From contig CACHWQ010000010.1 in assembly GCA_902583645.1 (NCBI GenBank), forward strand, positions 1 to 46,751: a DNA stretch of 46,751 nucleotides, given 5' to 3'. This DNA comes from an uncultured Pelagibacteraceae bacterium. Its GTDB lineage: Bacteria > Pseudomonadota > Alphaproteobacteria > Pelagibacterales > Pelagibacteraceae. A program made the position numbers and the translations under genes. The notes beneath the pieces were generated by a model that was not told where the DNA came from, made no database searches, and was given only the letters and a program-made list of their open reading frames with translations. Below, in pieces: positions 1 to 7,447 of the stretch. Each line of letters opens with the position of its first letter. Within the stretch, counting starts at the first letter, position 1.

Positions 1-1295
1 AAGATTTCAAAAAAAAAGTAGCAACATTTCAACCAGATTTAATTTTAGTTTCTGTTCTAGAAAGCACTTATTATTTAGCAATAGATTTACTTAAGTCCAT
101 ACCTGAAAAAGATAGAAAATTTAAAACTCTTTTTGGAGGAGTTTTTGCAACATATGCAGCTGACAAAGTTATTAAAAATGATCTAGTCGATTATGTTTGT
201 AGAGGCGAAGGTGAAGGCGCGGTAGTTGAAATGGCAAATGCATTATGTTCAGGAGGTAGAATTGACCAAATTAAAAACTTCACAATCAAAGGAGAGGGGA
301 ATATCTATAGAAATGGAATGCGTGCACCTATTGATATAGATACAGTACCAATACCTGATTGGGATTTATTTGAAAAAGGCAGCTTGTACAGACCTATGCA
401 AGGAAAAATATGGAGAGCTGTAGGTTTTGAAACACAAAGAGGATGCCCATATACATGCACCTTTTGTAATTCACCATCAAATAACGTTGAATACAAGGCG
501 GAAACGGGTGGAAGATTTCATAGAAAAAAAAGTATTGAAAGAATGAGAAAAGAATTAGATTTTTTAGTAAAGAAATACGATCCTAATTTAATTTATTTTG
601 TAGTTGATACTTTTTTAGCTATGTCAAATAGAGAGTTTGATGAATTAAAGGAGCTTTACTCAGATTATAAAATTCCGTTTTGGATGAATACAAGAGCTGA
701 AACTATAACAGAATATAGAGCTGCTGGTCTTGAGGAAATGAATATGCTTAGAATGAATATAGGTATAGAGCATGGAAATTATGATTACAGAAGAAATTAT
801 TTAAAAAGAAACGTAAAAGACGATGTACAAATCAGGGCTTTCCAAATAGCTGCTGAGCATAAATATGCTTCTTGCGCAAATAGTATTATTGGTATGCCAG
901 ATGAAACAAGAGATCTGATATTTGATACAATAAATTTTGTAAGAAAACTTCCCGAAACTATTGATGCCACTGGAGCATTTATTTTTGCACCATATCATGG
1001 AACACCTTTAAGAACATATGCAATAGAAAAAGGTTATATTAAAGATGAGGAGATTTGCTCGTTATCTAATACTAGTGCGAGCATGTTAAGAATGCCAACT
1101 ATTTCAAAAGAGGAGATTTCAGGATTAGCTAAAGTTTTTAGTTTATACGTAAAATTTCCAAGAGAAAGATGGCCTGAAATTAAAATTGCCGAAAAAAATG
1201 ATGATGAGGGAAATAAAATGATGGCTAAACTTGGAGTGGAGTTTGATGAAAAATACAGACCATACAAGGCTTCTAATATGGATCTTCATGATTAG
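1..1295 (+). CDS. B12-binding domain radical SAM protein (5' partial)
   Basis: The reading frame is already open at base 3, so the gene starts left of the window; the first ATG at 231 is internal. The visible 430 residues begin inside a Rossmann-like cobalamin-binding domain, with a GG segment (LFGG, near 131-142) and the family's GEGE motif (near 207-218). The radical SAM core follows, with a CX3CX2C cluster motif (RGCPYTCTFC) whose cysteine codons lie at 444-467; these ligate a 4Fe-4S cluster that cleaves S-adenosylmethionine. Family members do methylations or rearrangements of unactivated carbons. The substrate cannot be read from sequence. The gene lies directly upstream of a riboswitch-led btuB gene, so the enzyme and a receptor for its likely cofactor are adjacent. 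The B12-domain call rests on half a domain because the N-terminus is missing. Confidence 0.85.
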   Translation, partial: DFKKKVATFQPDLILVSVLESTYYLAIDLLKSIPEKDRKFKTLFGGVFATYAADKVIKNDLVDYVCRGEGEGAVVEMANALCSGGRIDQIKNFTIKGEGNIYRNGMRAPIDIDTVPIPDWDLFEKGSLYRPMQGKIWRAVGFETQRGCPYTCTFCNSPSNNVEYKAETGGRFHRKKSIERMRKELDFLVKKYDPNLIYFVVDTFLAMSNREFDELKELYSDYKIPFWMNTRAETITEYRAAGLEEMNMLRMNIGIEHGNYDYRRNYLKRNVKDDVQIRAFQIAAEHKYASCANSIIGMPDETRDLIFDTINFVRKLPETIDATGAFIFAPYHGTPLRTYAIEKGYIKDEEICSLSNTSASMLRMPTISKEEISGLAKVFSLYVKFPRERWPEIKIAEKNDDEGNKMMAKLGVEFDEKYRPYKASNMDLHD

Positions 1296-1307
1296 TTAAT
1301 TTTTAAC

Positions 1308-1338
1308 TTGAATTAAATCAAAACCTTTTTTATATAAA
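1308..1338 (+). promoter_or_regulatory. Predicted sigma70-type promoter of the btuB leader
   Basis: A TTGAAT hexamer at 1308-1313 is followed after 17 bases by TATATA at 1331-1336 (alternatively TATAAA at 1333-1338). It starts 12 bases after the radical SAM stop codon. Transcription would begin near 1343-1346, immediately before the riboswitch. In an AT-rich genome such matches occur by chance, but the position is well placed. Confidence 0.45.
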
Positions 1339-1342
1339 ACTT

Positions 1343-1470
1343 ATACTGAAATGCATGGTGGGGAATCGATGTGAAATTCATTGGCTCTTCCTGGAACCGT
1401 AAAGTCGGAGCGCCACCCAGTAGAGTCCGTTGTAGAACGATGGTCAGGAAAAATCTAGTTCGCAAAAAAT
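1343..1470 (+). promoter_or_regulatory. Cobalamin riboswitch (leader of btuB)
   Basis: This leader is far richer in G and C than its surroundings and carries the ordered blocks of the cobalamin aptamer: GGGAA (1361-1365), a GTGAA loop (1371-1375) closed by a partly paired AATCGAT/ATTCATT stem, GGCTC (1383-1387), GGAACCGTAAA (1393-1403), CGGAGCGCCACC (1406-1417) and GGTCAGGA (1442-1449). GGTGG (1357-1361) can pair with CCACC (1413-1417). The match to the family consensus (roughly GCAACUGUAA then GGAG-GCCACU) is close but not exact. The next gene is a BtuB-type receptor, the classic target, which cobalamin would repress. Exact ends are approximate. Confidence 0.82.
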
Positions 1471-1498
1471 ACTTCGGCAGAAAGTTAAGAAAATTTTA

Positions 1499-1513
1499 GC
1501 TCTTGAAAGGAGT
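1499..1513 (+). promoter_or_regulatory. Shine-Dalgarno hairpin before btuB
   Basis: CTCTT (1500-1504) can pair with AGGAG (1508-1512) across a GAA loop, with a possible extra G-U pair at 1499/1513. AGGAG is the ribosome binding site for the ATG at 1517. This would allow the upstream aptamer to control translation by exposing or hiding the site. The pairing is short and includes a G-U pair, so it is only suggestive. Confidence 0.35.
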
Positions 1514-1516
1514 ATT

Positions 1517-3496
1517 ATGGACAAAATATCAAAATTTTTAAAGTTATCTCTACTTATTCTTATTTTTTCTTTTCCAATATTGTCAAAATCAATTGCCAAA
1601 GATATTCCAGTAATTGTTATTACTGCTAGCAAAAAACCTCAGTCTCTCTCTTCAGTTGGCACATCGGTAACTGTGTTAGATGAAAAATTTTTAAGTGACT
1701 CAGGTGAGTATTTTTTGGGTGATGCAATAGGCACCTCTACTACAAGTGTTAATTTTTTTCAAAGTGGTGGGCATGGGACAGCCTCTGCTATCCAACTAAG
1801 AGGAATGCCAAAAAGATATTCAACAGTATATATTGATGGTGTTAAAATGTCTGATCCTTCAAGTGTTTCTAATGACTTTGATTTTAACAATATCTTAACT
1901 AGTCAGGTTTCAAGAGTTGAGATTTTAAAAGGCAATCAAAGTTCTATTTATGGAAGTGGTGCAATTGGTGGGACAATACATATCACGACTAAAAAAGGCG
2001 AACCAGGTTTTAAAAAAGATGTGAATTATATTACAGGATCTAATAACACACATAATTTATCTTCCTCTATTTCAGGAGGTGATGAGATAAAAAATTATTA
2101 CATCGGACTACAAAGATTTCAAACTGATGGTGTTTCGCAAATGACTCATAATAATGAAAAAGATAGGTATAGAAATAATGGTTTAGTAGCTAGCTATAAT
2201 AATATTTTATCTGATAAATTAGAGTTTAAAGGTAATTATAGACTTGCTGAAACATACCTTCAATATGATGCGGTATGTGTATCTAGTTTATTTGGCTGTT
2301 CATCAACAAGATCGCATAGTGAAGAGGTAGATGCAATCGAGTCTTCCGCTAACGTGAGTTTGATACATAAACCAATTGAAAAGCTAACCAACAAATTTAC
2401 TCTAGCAAATACGTATATAAAAAGAGTTTACGCTGCAGCATCTGGAAGTAAAAATACTGCACAAGATAACTACTATGGTGATAGATATGCGTTTTTGTAT
2501 CAAGGTAATTATAATTTTGATTTAGATAACAGTATTGTATTCGGTTTAGACAGAGAAGATGACAGAGTGGGATATAATGCAAATCAAAGTGGATATTTAT
2601 ACTCAAATGCTTACGTCACATCTAAATATTTTGATTACCAAAGTAGAGTGACACAAAATATTTATACTACTTTAGGTGCGAGATTTGATGAGCATTCATA
2701 CGCTGGAAATGAAGATTCTCATAGAGCAACGCTGGCATACATAACTGATAACAAAAAAACAAAATTTAAATCATCTTACGGGACAGGTTATAGGTTCCCT
2801 TCTTTATACGAAACTTTCTATGTTTGGGCAGCAAACCAAAAATCACTACCTTATGTGAAAGCGGAAAACAGTCGTAGTTATGATTTTGGTATTGAGCATA
2901 CTCTAATGGACTCTAATTTGTTTATAGATTTAACTTATTTCAATGTAGAATATAATGACACATTAGAGGGTTGGAGTGGAAATAATTCATCTGGAAATAC
3001 TTCAACGACTCAAAATTCACCTGGGAATGTAAAATCGCAGGGTCTGGAATTAATGTCTAAACTTAAATTTAATGAATTTTTAAATTTTGGATTAAATTAC
3101 ACATATACACAAACTTATGATGGCGCTGAACAGGACAACCCGGCTAACACCTATGTAAACTCACAATTAGTTAGAGTACCAAGAAATATAATTAATTTAG
3201 TTACAAATTTTAAAATTCCTCAATATCAAAATCTAGACTTCACTTTAAAAACAAAATGGTCCGATGAAGCAAGAGATTATGGTAATGGTAATGCTAATAG
3301 AAATGGTGCAGCATCATTTTCTGATGCTGAATTAGATAGTTATTTGGTTAATGATTTATCAATTAAATATAATTATTTAGATAGATATAATTTATTTTTT
3401 GATATCACAAATATCTTAGATAAAGAGTATGAAACCGCAAAGGATTATACACAATTAGGTAGAACATTTAATTTCGGCATAAAAACAAATTATTAA
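1517..3496 (+). CDS. btuB: TonB-dependent outer-membrane receptor, BtuB-type
   Basis: This 659-residue protein has a signal peptide (hydrophobic residues about 10-27, cleavage near SIAKD), a TonB-box-like stretch (VIVITASKKP), a plug domain (about 40-155, with QLRGMPKRYSTVYIDGVKM and VEILKGNQSSIYGSGAIGG typical of the family), and a beta-barrel to the C-terminus ending in an aromatic residue (FNFGIKTNY). Length is normal for BtuB-like receptors. Such proteins import scarce nutrients across the outer membrane using TonB-ExbBD energy. The cobalamin-riboswitch leader is what points to B12 or another corrinoid rather than iron chelates. The start is supported by AAAGGAG just upstream. A membrane protein gene follows after 43 bases and is probably cotranscribed. 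No TonB, BtuC, BtuD or BtuF gene is seen here. Confidence 0.85.
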   Translation: MDKISKFLKLSLLILIFSFPILSKSIAKDIPVIVITASKKPQSLSSVGTSVTVLDEKFLSDSGEYFLGDAIGTSTTSVNFFQSGGHGTASAIQLRGMPKRYSTVYIDGVKMSDPSSVSNDFDFNNILTSQVSRVEILKGNQSSIYGSGAIGGTIHITTKKGEPGFKKDVNYITGSNNTHNLSSSISGGDEIKNYYIGLQRFQTDGVSQMTHNNEKDRYRNNGLVASYNNILSDKLEFKGNYRLAETYLQYDAVCVSSLFGCSSTRSHSEEVDAIESSANVSLIHKPIEKLTNKFTLANTYIKRVYAAASGSKNTAQDNYYGDRYAFLYQGNYNFDLDNSIVFGLDREDDRVGYNANQSGYLYSNAYVTSKYFDYQSRVTQNIYTTLGARFDEHSYAGNEDSHRATLAYITDNKKTKFKSSYGTGYRFPSLYETFYVWAANQKSLPYVKAENSRSYDFGIEHTLMDSNLFIDLTYFNVEYNDTLEGWSGNNSSGNTSTTQNSPGNVKSQGLELMSKLKFNEFLNFGLNYTYTQTYDGAEQDNPANTYVNSQLVRVPRNIINLVTNFKIPQYQNLDFTLKTKWSDEARDYGNGNANRNGAASFSDAELDSYLVNDLSIKYNYLDRYNLFFDITNILDKEYETAKDYTQLGRTFNFGIKTNY

Positions 3497-3539
3497 TTTA
3501 TAATCTTGAAATTATTTTTTAAATATTTATTATAAATTT

Positions 3540-4049
3540 ATGAGCTATATAAAAATGTCTGTTGGAATATTTATTGTATTAGCGATTACAAGGTTTATTC
3601 CGCATCCACCAAACTTTACTAGTTTAATTGCTTTAAGTTTTTATGCTCCAGCTCTTTTTGGAGTAAGATTTATACCCGCAGTAGTTTTAAGTTTTGTATT
3701 AACAGATCTTTATTTTGGCTTTCATGGAACTACTCTCTTTACGTGGGGTTCTGTAATTTTAGTTGGTCTTTATTCAAAATATTTATCATCAAGTCTAGTT
3801 AAAAGATTATCAGGCTCCTTTTTAGGTGCTTGTTTGTTTTTTATCACTACAAATTTTGGTGTATGGCTTTTAGGTGGTTATGGTTACACTTTTAGTGGCT
3901 TATTATTAAGCTACACTATGGCAATACCATTTTTTGTCAGCACAATACTTTCAACTCTAGTATTTTCTTTTTTATTTGAATTTTTTATTAAATTAAAAAA
4001 TACTTATTTTTTATTAAAACTTGAGAAAAATTTATATAAATTATTTTAA
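3540..4049 (+). CDS. DUF6580-like multi-pass membrane protein, putative transporter component
   Basis: This 169-residue protein is almost wholly hydrophobic, with about five predicted membrane helices and a conserved-looking N-terminal segment RFIPHPPNFTS. It resembles proteins annotated as DUF6580 putative transport proteins, which recall ECF-type substrate-binding subunits in size and layout; I name this family from memory. It follows btuB after 43 bases on the same strand and so would be under the same cobalamin riboswitch. That context suggests a part in moving corrinoid across the inner membrane, which is inference. No ATPase partner is adjacent. The ATG at 3540 lacks a strong ribosome binding site, as is common here. 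Confidence 0.65.
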   Translation: MSYIKMSVGIFIVLAITRFIPHPPNFTSLIALSFYAPALFGVRFIPAVVLSFVLTDLYFGFHGTTLFTWGSVILVGLYSKYLSSSLVKRLSGSFLGACLFFITTNFGVWLLGGYGYTFSGLLLSYTMAIPFFVSTILSTLVFSFLFEFFIKLKNTYFLLKLEKNLYKLF

Positions 4050-4081
4050 TAGTTCATTATCATAACCCATTTATTTTAATA

Positions 4082-5284
4082 ATGAAAATTTTACATATAG
4101 TCGGAGGTTCCCCAAATAGTGGAGCTTACAAAGGTACAGAAATTTTGCATAATGCTTTACTCAAATTAAATATTGATTCAAAAATTTTAAACAATAATCC
4201 ATTAAATATAAATAATAAAAAAGTTATTTTTTTAAAAATTAATTTTTTTCGTAAAATTTTAAATACTTTTTTTATAATTTTAGAAAAAATTTTAAAAACA
4301 CTTTTTCTTCATACTCCTCGATCTACTTTTTCATTTGGTCTTTTTGGAAATGACATTACAAAATTTGATGCATATAAAAACGCAGATATTATTCATATCC
4401 ATTGGTTAGGAGAAGGTTTTGTTAGTTTAAAATCTATTTCTAAAATTAAAAAACCAGTTATATGGACCATGCGGGATATGTGGCCATTTACTGGAGGATC
4501 TCATTATACTGTAGATTTTAAAAATTATGAAAAAGGCTTTATATCAAAAATAATTAGGAATTATAAAAAGAAGGTTTTCAAAAATAAAATACAATTTGTT
4601 GCAATAAGTAGTTGGTTAAAGTCAAAAGCGGCTGAAAGTGATGTATTAAAAGATCAAAAAGTTTTAAAAATATATAATAATATTAGTATTGATGACTTTA
4701 AAGTAATAGAAAAAAATGTTGCGCTTTCTAAACTAAATATTAAGACTAAAAAAAAAATAATTTTATATGGGGCAATAAATCCTCAAAGCAAAAGAAAAGG
4801 TTGGGAAATATTTTTAGAGGCAATAAGGAAAATTGATAAATCAAAATATTTATTGCTTATTTTTGGTAACTTTTGGTCAGAAGATGTCTTAAAAACCACA
4901 GGTATAGAGTACAAATTATTAGGATTTGTTAAAGATAAAAGAAGTCTTAATTTTATTTACTCTTGTGCAGATTTATTTGTTTTTTCTTCTATTCAAGAAT
5001 CTTTTGGACAAACTGTTCTTGAGGCTGCTAGTTGTTGCTTACCATCCATATGTTTTGAAAATAATGGTATATCCGAAATAATCGATCATAAGGTTAATGG
5101 ATATATAGTTCAAGACTTGAGTCCAGAAAATTTAATAGATGGAATAGATTGGGCAGCAAGTAAAATAAATAAAGAAAAAAATGATATAAAAGTTAGAGAA
5201 AAAATAATTGATCTTGATTCAAAAATTATAGCTAAAGAATACGTTAATTTGTATTCAAAATTTTTTAAAGAAAAGACTATATAA
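4082..5284 (+). CDS. Glycosyltransferase family 4
   Basis: This 400-residue GT-B glycosyltransferase has an N-terminal acceptor domain with IIHIHWLGE and VIWTMRDMWPFTGGSHYT, a mark of the WcaL/WcaK-like GT4 subgroup. Its C-terminal donor domain has the retaining GT4 signature ESFGQTVLE (E-x7-E). It transfers a sugar from a nucleotide donor during cell-surface glycan assembly at the cytoplasmic face; donor and acceptor cannot be told. It overlaps the convergent GT4 gene 5277-6500 by 8 bases at the 3' ends. Codons for its residues from IQESFG to NGYI are identical in DNA to those in that gene, while flanking sequence is much more diverged. This indicates recent gene conversion or an invertible segment. 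Confidence 0.88.
   Translation: MKILHIVGGSPNSGAYKGTEILHNALLKLNIDSKILNNNPLNINNKKVIFLKINFFRKILNTFFIILEKILKTLFLHTPRSTFSFGLFGNDITKFDAYKNADIIHIHWLGEGFVSLKSISKIKKPVIWTMRDMWPFTGGSHYTVDFKNYEKGFISKIIRNYKKKVFKNKIQFVAISSWLKSKAAESDVLKDQKVLKIYNNISIDDFKVIEKNVALSKLNIKTKKKIILYGAINPQSKRKGWEIFLEAIRKIDKSKYLLLIFGNFWSEDVLKTTGIEYKLLGFVKDKRSLNFIYSCADLFVFSSIQESFGQTVLEAASCCLPSICFENNGISEIIDHKVNGYIVQDLSPENLIDGIDWAASKINKEKNDIKVREKIIDLDSKIIAKEYVNLYSKFFKEKTI
4991..5108 (+). repeat. 118-bp perfect inverted repeat, left arm
   Basis: This arm is an exact reverse complement of 5438-5555, checked base by base. It encodes the donor-domain E-x7-E region (IQESFG to NGYI, 39 residues) of the plus-strand GT4 gene. Identity stops sharply at both ends. 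The arms lie 329 bases apart and share the same codon frame in their genes. Confidence 0.97.
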
Positions 5285-6500
5285 TACTTTTATATAATTT
5301 TTTGTATTCTTCTGCTATTACTTCAGAAGAAAATTTTTCCTTAAGATTTTTTAAATTTTTCTCCATATCGTTTTGTTTTAAACTTTGTAAACACCAGTCA
5401 ATACCTTTAGCAAAATCCTCAACATTTCCCTCTTTAGCTATATATCCATTAACCTTATGATCGATTATTTCGGATATACCATTATTTTCAAAACATATGG
5501 ATGGTAAGCAACAACTAGCAGCCTCAAGAACAGTTTGTCCAAAAGATTCTTGAATGCTGGGAGCTAAAAATAAATCACACGCAGAATATAAAATTTTTAA
5601 ATCTTGTGAATTAGGGCTAATCTCTTCAAAATAAATTTTATTAAATTTATTTATTTTCCCTAATTTTTTGCAATTCCTGCCAAATACAATCAATAAACTT
5701 TTACTATCATCAACAATATTAAGAATACTTTCAATAAGATTGTAACCTTTTCTCTCCAGATCAATTTTTTCCGAACCTATTAAAATTACTTTCTTATTTT
5801 CAGGTATATTTAAAATATTTCTTGCAATATTTCTTTTCAATGGTCTCCAAAAATTAAAATCGATAGGAAGCGGAATTTTAAATAATTTCTTATCTTTAAG
5901 TAAAAAACTTTTTTTTGTATTATTGAGTTGCCAATTACTTGTGGCTATAATGTTAAGGTTTTCTGGATAGTTTTTTTTTTTTAAATCCCAGCAATATTTC
6001 TCAAAATCAAATCCACTTAATTCCTTTGGTTTATTATTTTTATTATACCCCTCAATAAATCTGAAACTCTTTGTGTAATGCTCTGATCCAGTATAGACCC
6101 ACATATCATGCAAAGTCCATACTATTGGTTTATTAATTTTCTTAAGATCCTTAATTGGAATTAAGTTATTTCCTATCCAATGTAAATTAATGATATCGCA
6201 ACTAATCCTATTTATTTTTTTGACAAAATTATTTGGTATTAAATTATAGGAGTTAGAGTCATATCTTTCTTTATTCTCTAAATTTCCAATTTTACGGTTT
6301 ATAGAGTTTAATATCTTCCATTTTACTTCTTCAAAAGTAGATTTTGGACCAATAACATCTTTATGATCTAAATATTTTTCTGCTACAACTATTTTAGAAT
6401 CTACATCTATTTTTTTTTGTGCATCATGAATCCTTTTTACAGCAATCGCCGCTCCCCCTTTAATATCAGAGTAATTTATGTGAAGAACTTTAATTGACAT
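5277..6500 (-). CDS. Glycosyltransferase family 4
   Basis: This 407-residue protein is of the same GT4 subgroup as its convergent neighbour. It has IINLHWIGN, PIVWTLHDMWVYTGSEHYT and the E-x7-E signature ESFGQTVLE. The N-terminal acceptor domain differs from the neighbour, suggesting a different acceptor. The 39-residue donor-site block from IQESFG to NGYI is identical to the neighbour in DNA. Its start codon shares one base with the stop of the FkbM gene upstream (TAATG), so translation of the two is probably coupled. A T12 tract at 5971-5982 lies in the coding region (KKK codons on this strand). Confidence 0.88.
   Translation of the reverse strand: MSIKVLHINYSDIKGGAAIAVKRIHDAQKKIDVDSKIVVAEKYLDHKDVIGPKSTFEEVKWKILNSINRKIGNLENKERYDSNSYNLIPNNFVKKINRISCDIINLHWIGNNLIPIKDLKKINKPIVWTLHDMWVYTGSEHYTKSFRFIEGYNKNNKPKELSGFDFEKYCWDLKKKNYPENLNIIATSNWQLNNTKKSFLLKDKKLFKIPLPIDFNFWRPLKRNIARNILNIPENKKVILIGSEKIDLERKGYNLIESILNIVDDSKSLLIVFGRNCKKLGKINKFNKIYFEEISPNSQDLKILYSACDLFLAPSIQESFGQTVLEAASCCLPSICFENNGISEIIDHKVNGYIAKEGNVEDFAKGIDWCLQSLKQNDMEKNLKNLKEKFSSEVIAEEYKKLYKSII
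5438..5555 (-). repeat. 118-bp perfect inverted repeat, right arm
   Basis: This is the partner of 4991-5108, inside the minus-strand GT4 gene. Recombination between arms would invert 5109-5437 and exchange the C-terminal tails (about 53-58 residues) of the two glycosyltransferases without breaking either frame. Confidence 0.97.
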
Positions 6501-7402
6501 TATATTTTAAATAATTTTTTCAATAAAATAATAGGAGTATAAAGTAAAAATTTAATTTTTTTATATTTAATTTTTGAGTCTATTTCATTATAAATTTTAT
6601 CAAGATACTTATCTTTTTTATAACATTTTTTTAATATTTCTCTTGCCTCAAAAAGTTTATCATTTTTGACTAGGTAAAAAACTTTCAATAAAACAAATCT
6701 TAAATCTAAACTTTTATTTAAAAATACTACGTTTGAGTAAACTTTCGTTGGATTATTTAAATTAAATAAAATTTTTTTTTCATAATTTGAAATATTTTTA
6801 CTATTCACTTTGAAATTATATCCAAATTTCATGTCATCAAACTCAAATGTTTTAGATAGATATTTAAATACATCTGAAATTTTATCAGCTTTTTTATAAA
6901 AACTGAAAAAACCAGGCTCAATGTCGATAATCGATATATTATTTCTTATTTTACTTTTTAAACTTTTTATTATTTTTAAGTCAAGTCCTTGAACGTCAAT
7001 TATAAACCAATCTATATATCTAATTTTTCTTTTTTTTAAAAAATCGTTAATGGATATTGTTTTAACTAATCTTTTCTTTTTTACCTTGAATCTATGAGAA
7101 AAATACCAATTTTTAAAATATGTTTCATCTGGCTCAAGGAGACTTGAACAGTCAGGGTCACCTGTTTCATAGAAAATACTTTTACCATTTTTATAGGAAA
7201 TAATTGATCTATCAAAAATATATTTTTTGAAAATTTTTTTATTAACCAAACTTGATTTGTTCCCATCAATTGAAACTAAAATAGAATTATGAGAAACATC
7301 AGACCAAACTTTAAAATTTGATCCCGCTGATCCTAAATGCATAAATAACATAGGTCTTTTTTTAAAAATACTATGTTCAGAAATTTTTTTGGAAATACTC
7401 AA
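6500..7402 (-). CDS. FkbM-family methyltransferase-like protein
   Basis: This 300-residue protein has an SAM-binding first half (LFMHLGSAGSNFKVW and ILVSIDGNKS) and the FkbM-type motif IDVQGLDLKIIKSL near the middle, equivalent to IDTEGYD in relatives. FkbM enzymes O-methylate sugars and other metabolites. The C-terminal 80-90 residues are a lysine-rich extension (LKVFYLVKNDKLFEAREIL, then a hydrophobic stretch near the end), which might attach it to membrane or partner proteins. It is cotranscribed with the GT4 gene 5277-6500, so methylation of the sugar that gene adds is a reasonable guess. The usual acidic residue of the motif is replaced by V-Q, so activity is less certain than for the second FkbM gene at 22033. 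Confidence 0.7.
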   Translation of the reverse strand: MSISKKISEHSIFKKRPMLFMHLGSAGSNFKVWSDVSHNSILVSIDGNKSSLVNKKIFKKYIFDRSIISYKNGKSIFYETGDPDCSSLLEPDETYFKNWYFSHRFKVKKKRLVKTISINDFLKKRKIRYIDWFIIDVQGLDLKIIKSLKSKIRNNISIIDIEPGFFSFYKKADKISDVFKYLSKTFEFDDMKFGYNFKVNSKNISNYEKKILFNLNNPTKVYSNVVFLNKSLDLRFVLLKVFYLVKNDKLFEAREILKKCYKKDKYLDKIYNEIDSKIKYKKIKFLLYTPIILLKKLFKI

Positions 7403-7415
7403 TTTAATTTTTGTA

Positions 7416-7432
7416 ATTTATAACTTATAAAT
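7416..7432. promoter_or_regulatory. AT palindrome in a divergent spacer
   Basis: ATTTATAA-C-TTATAAAT forms a perfect 8-bp dyad in the 45-base spacer between divergent genes ending at 7402 and starting at 7448. It may hold overlapping -10 elements or a dimer operator. At this AT content chance is a strong alternative. Confidence 0.25.
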
Positions 7433-7447
7433 ATATACATATACTAA

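Noticed and set aside
231..233. ATG at 231 as the start of the radical SAM gene
   Set aside because: The frame upstream to base 3 encodes a typical cobalamin-binding domain, so the gene begins before the window.
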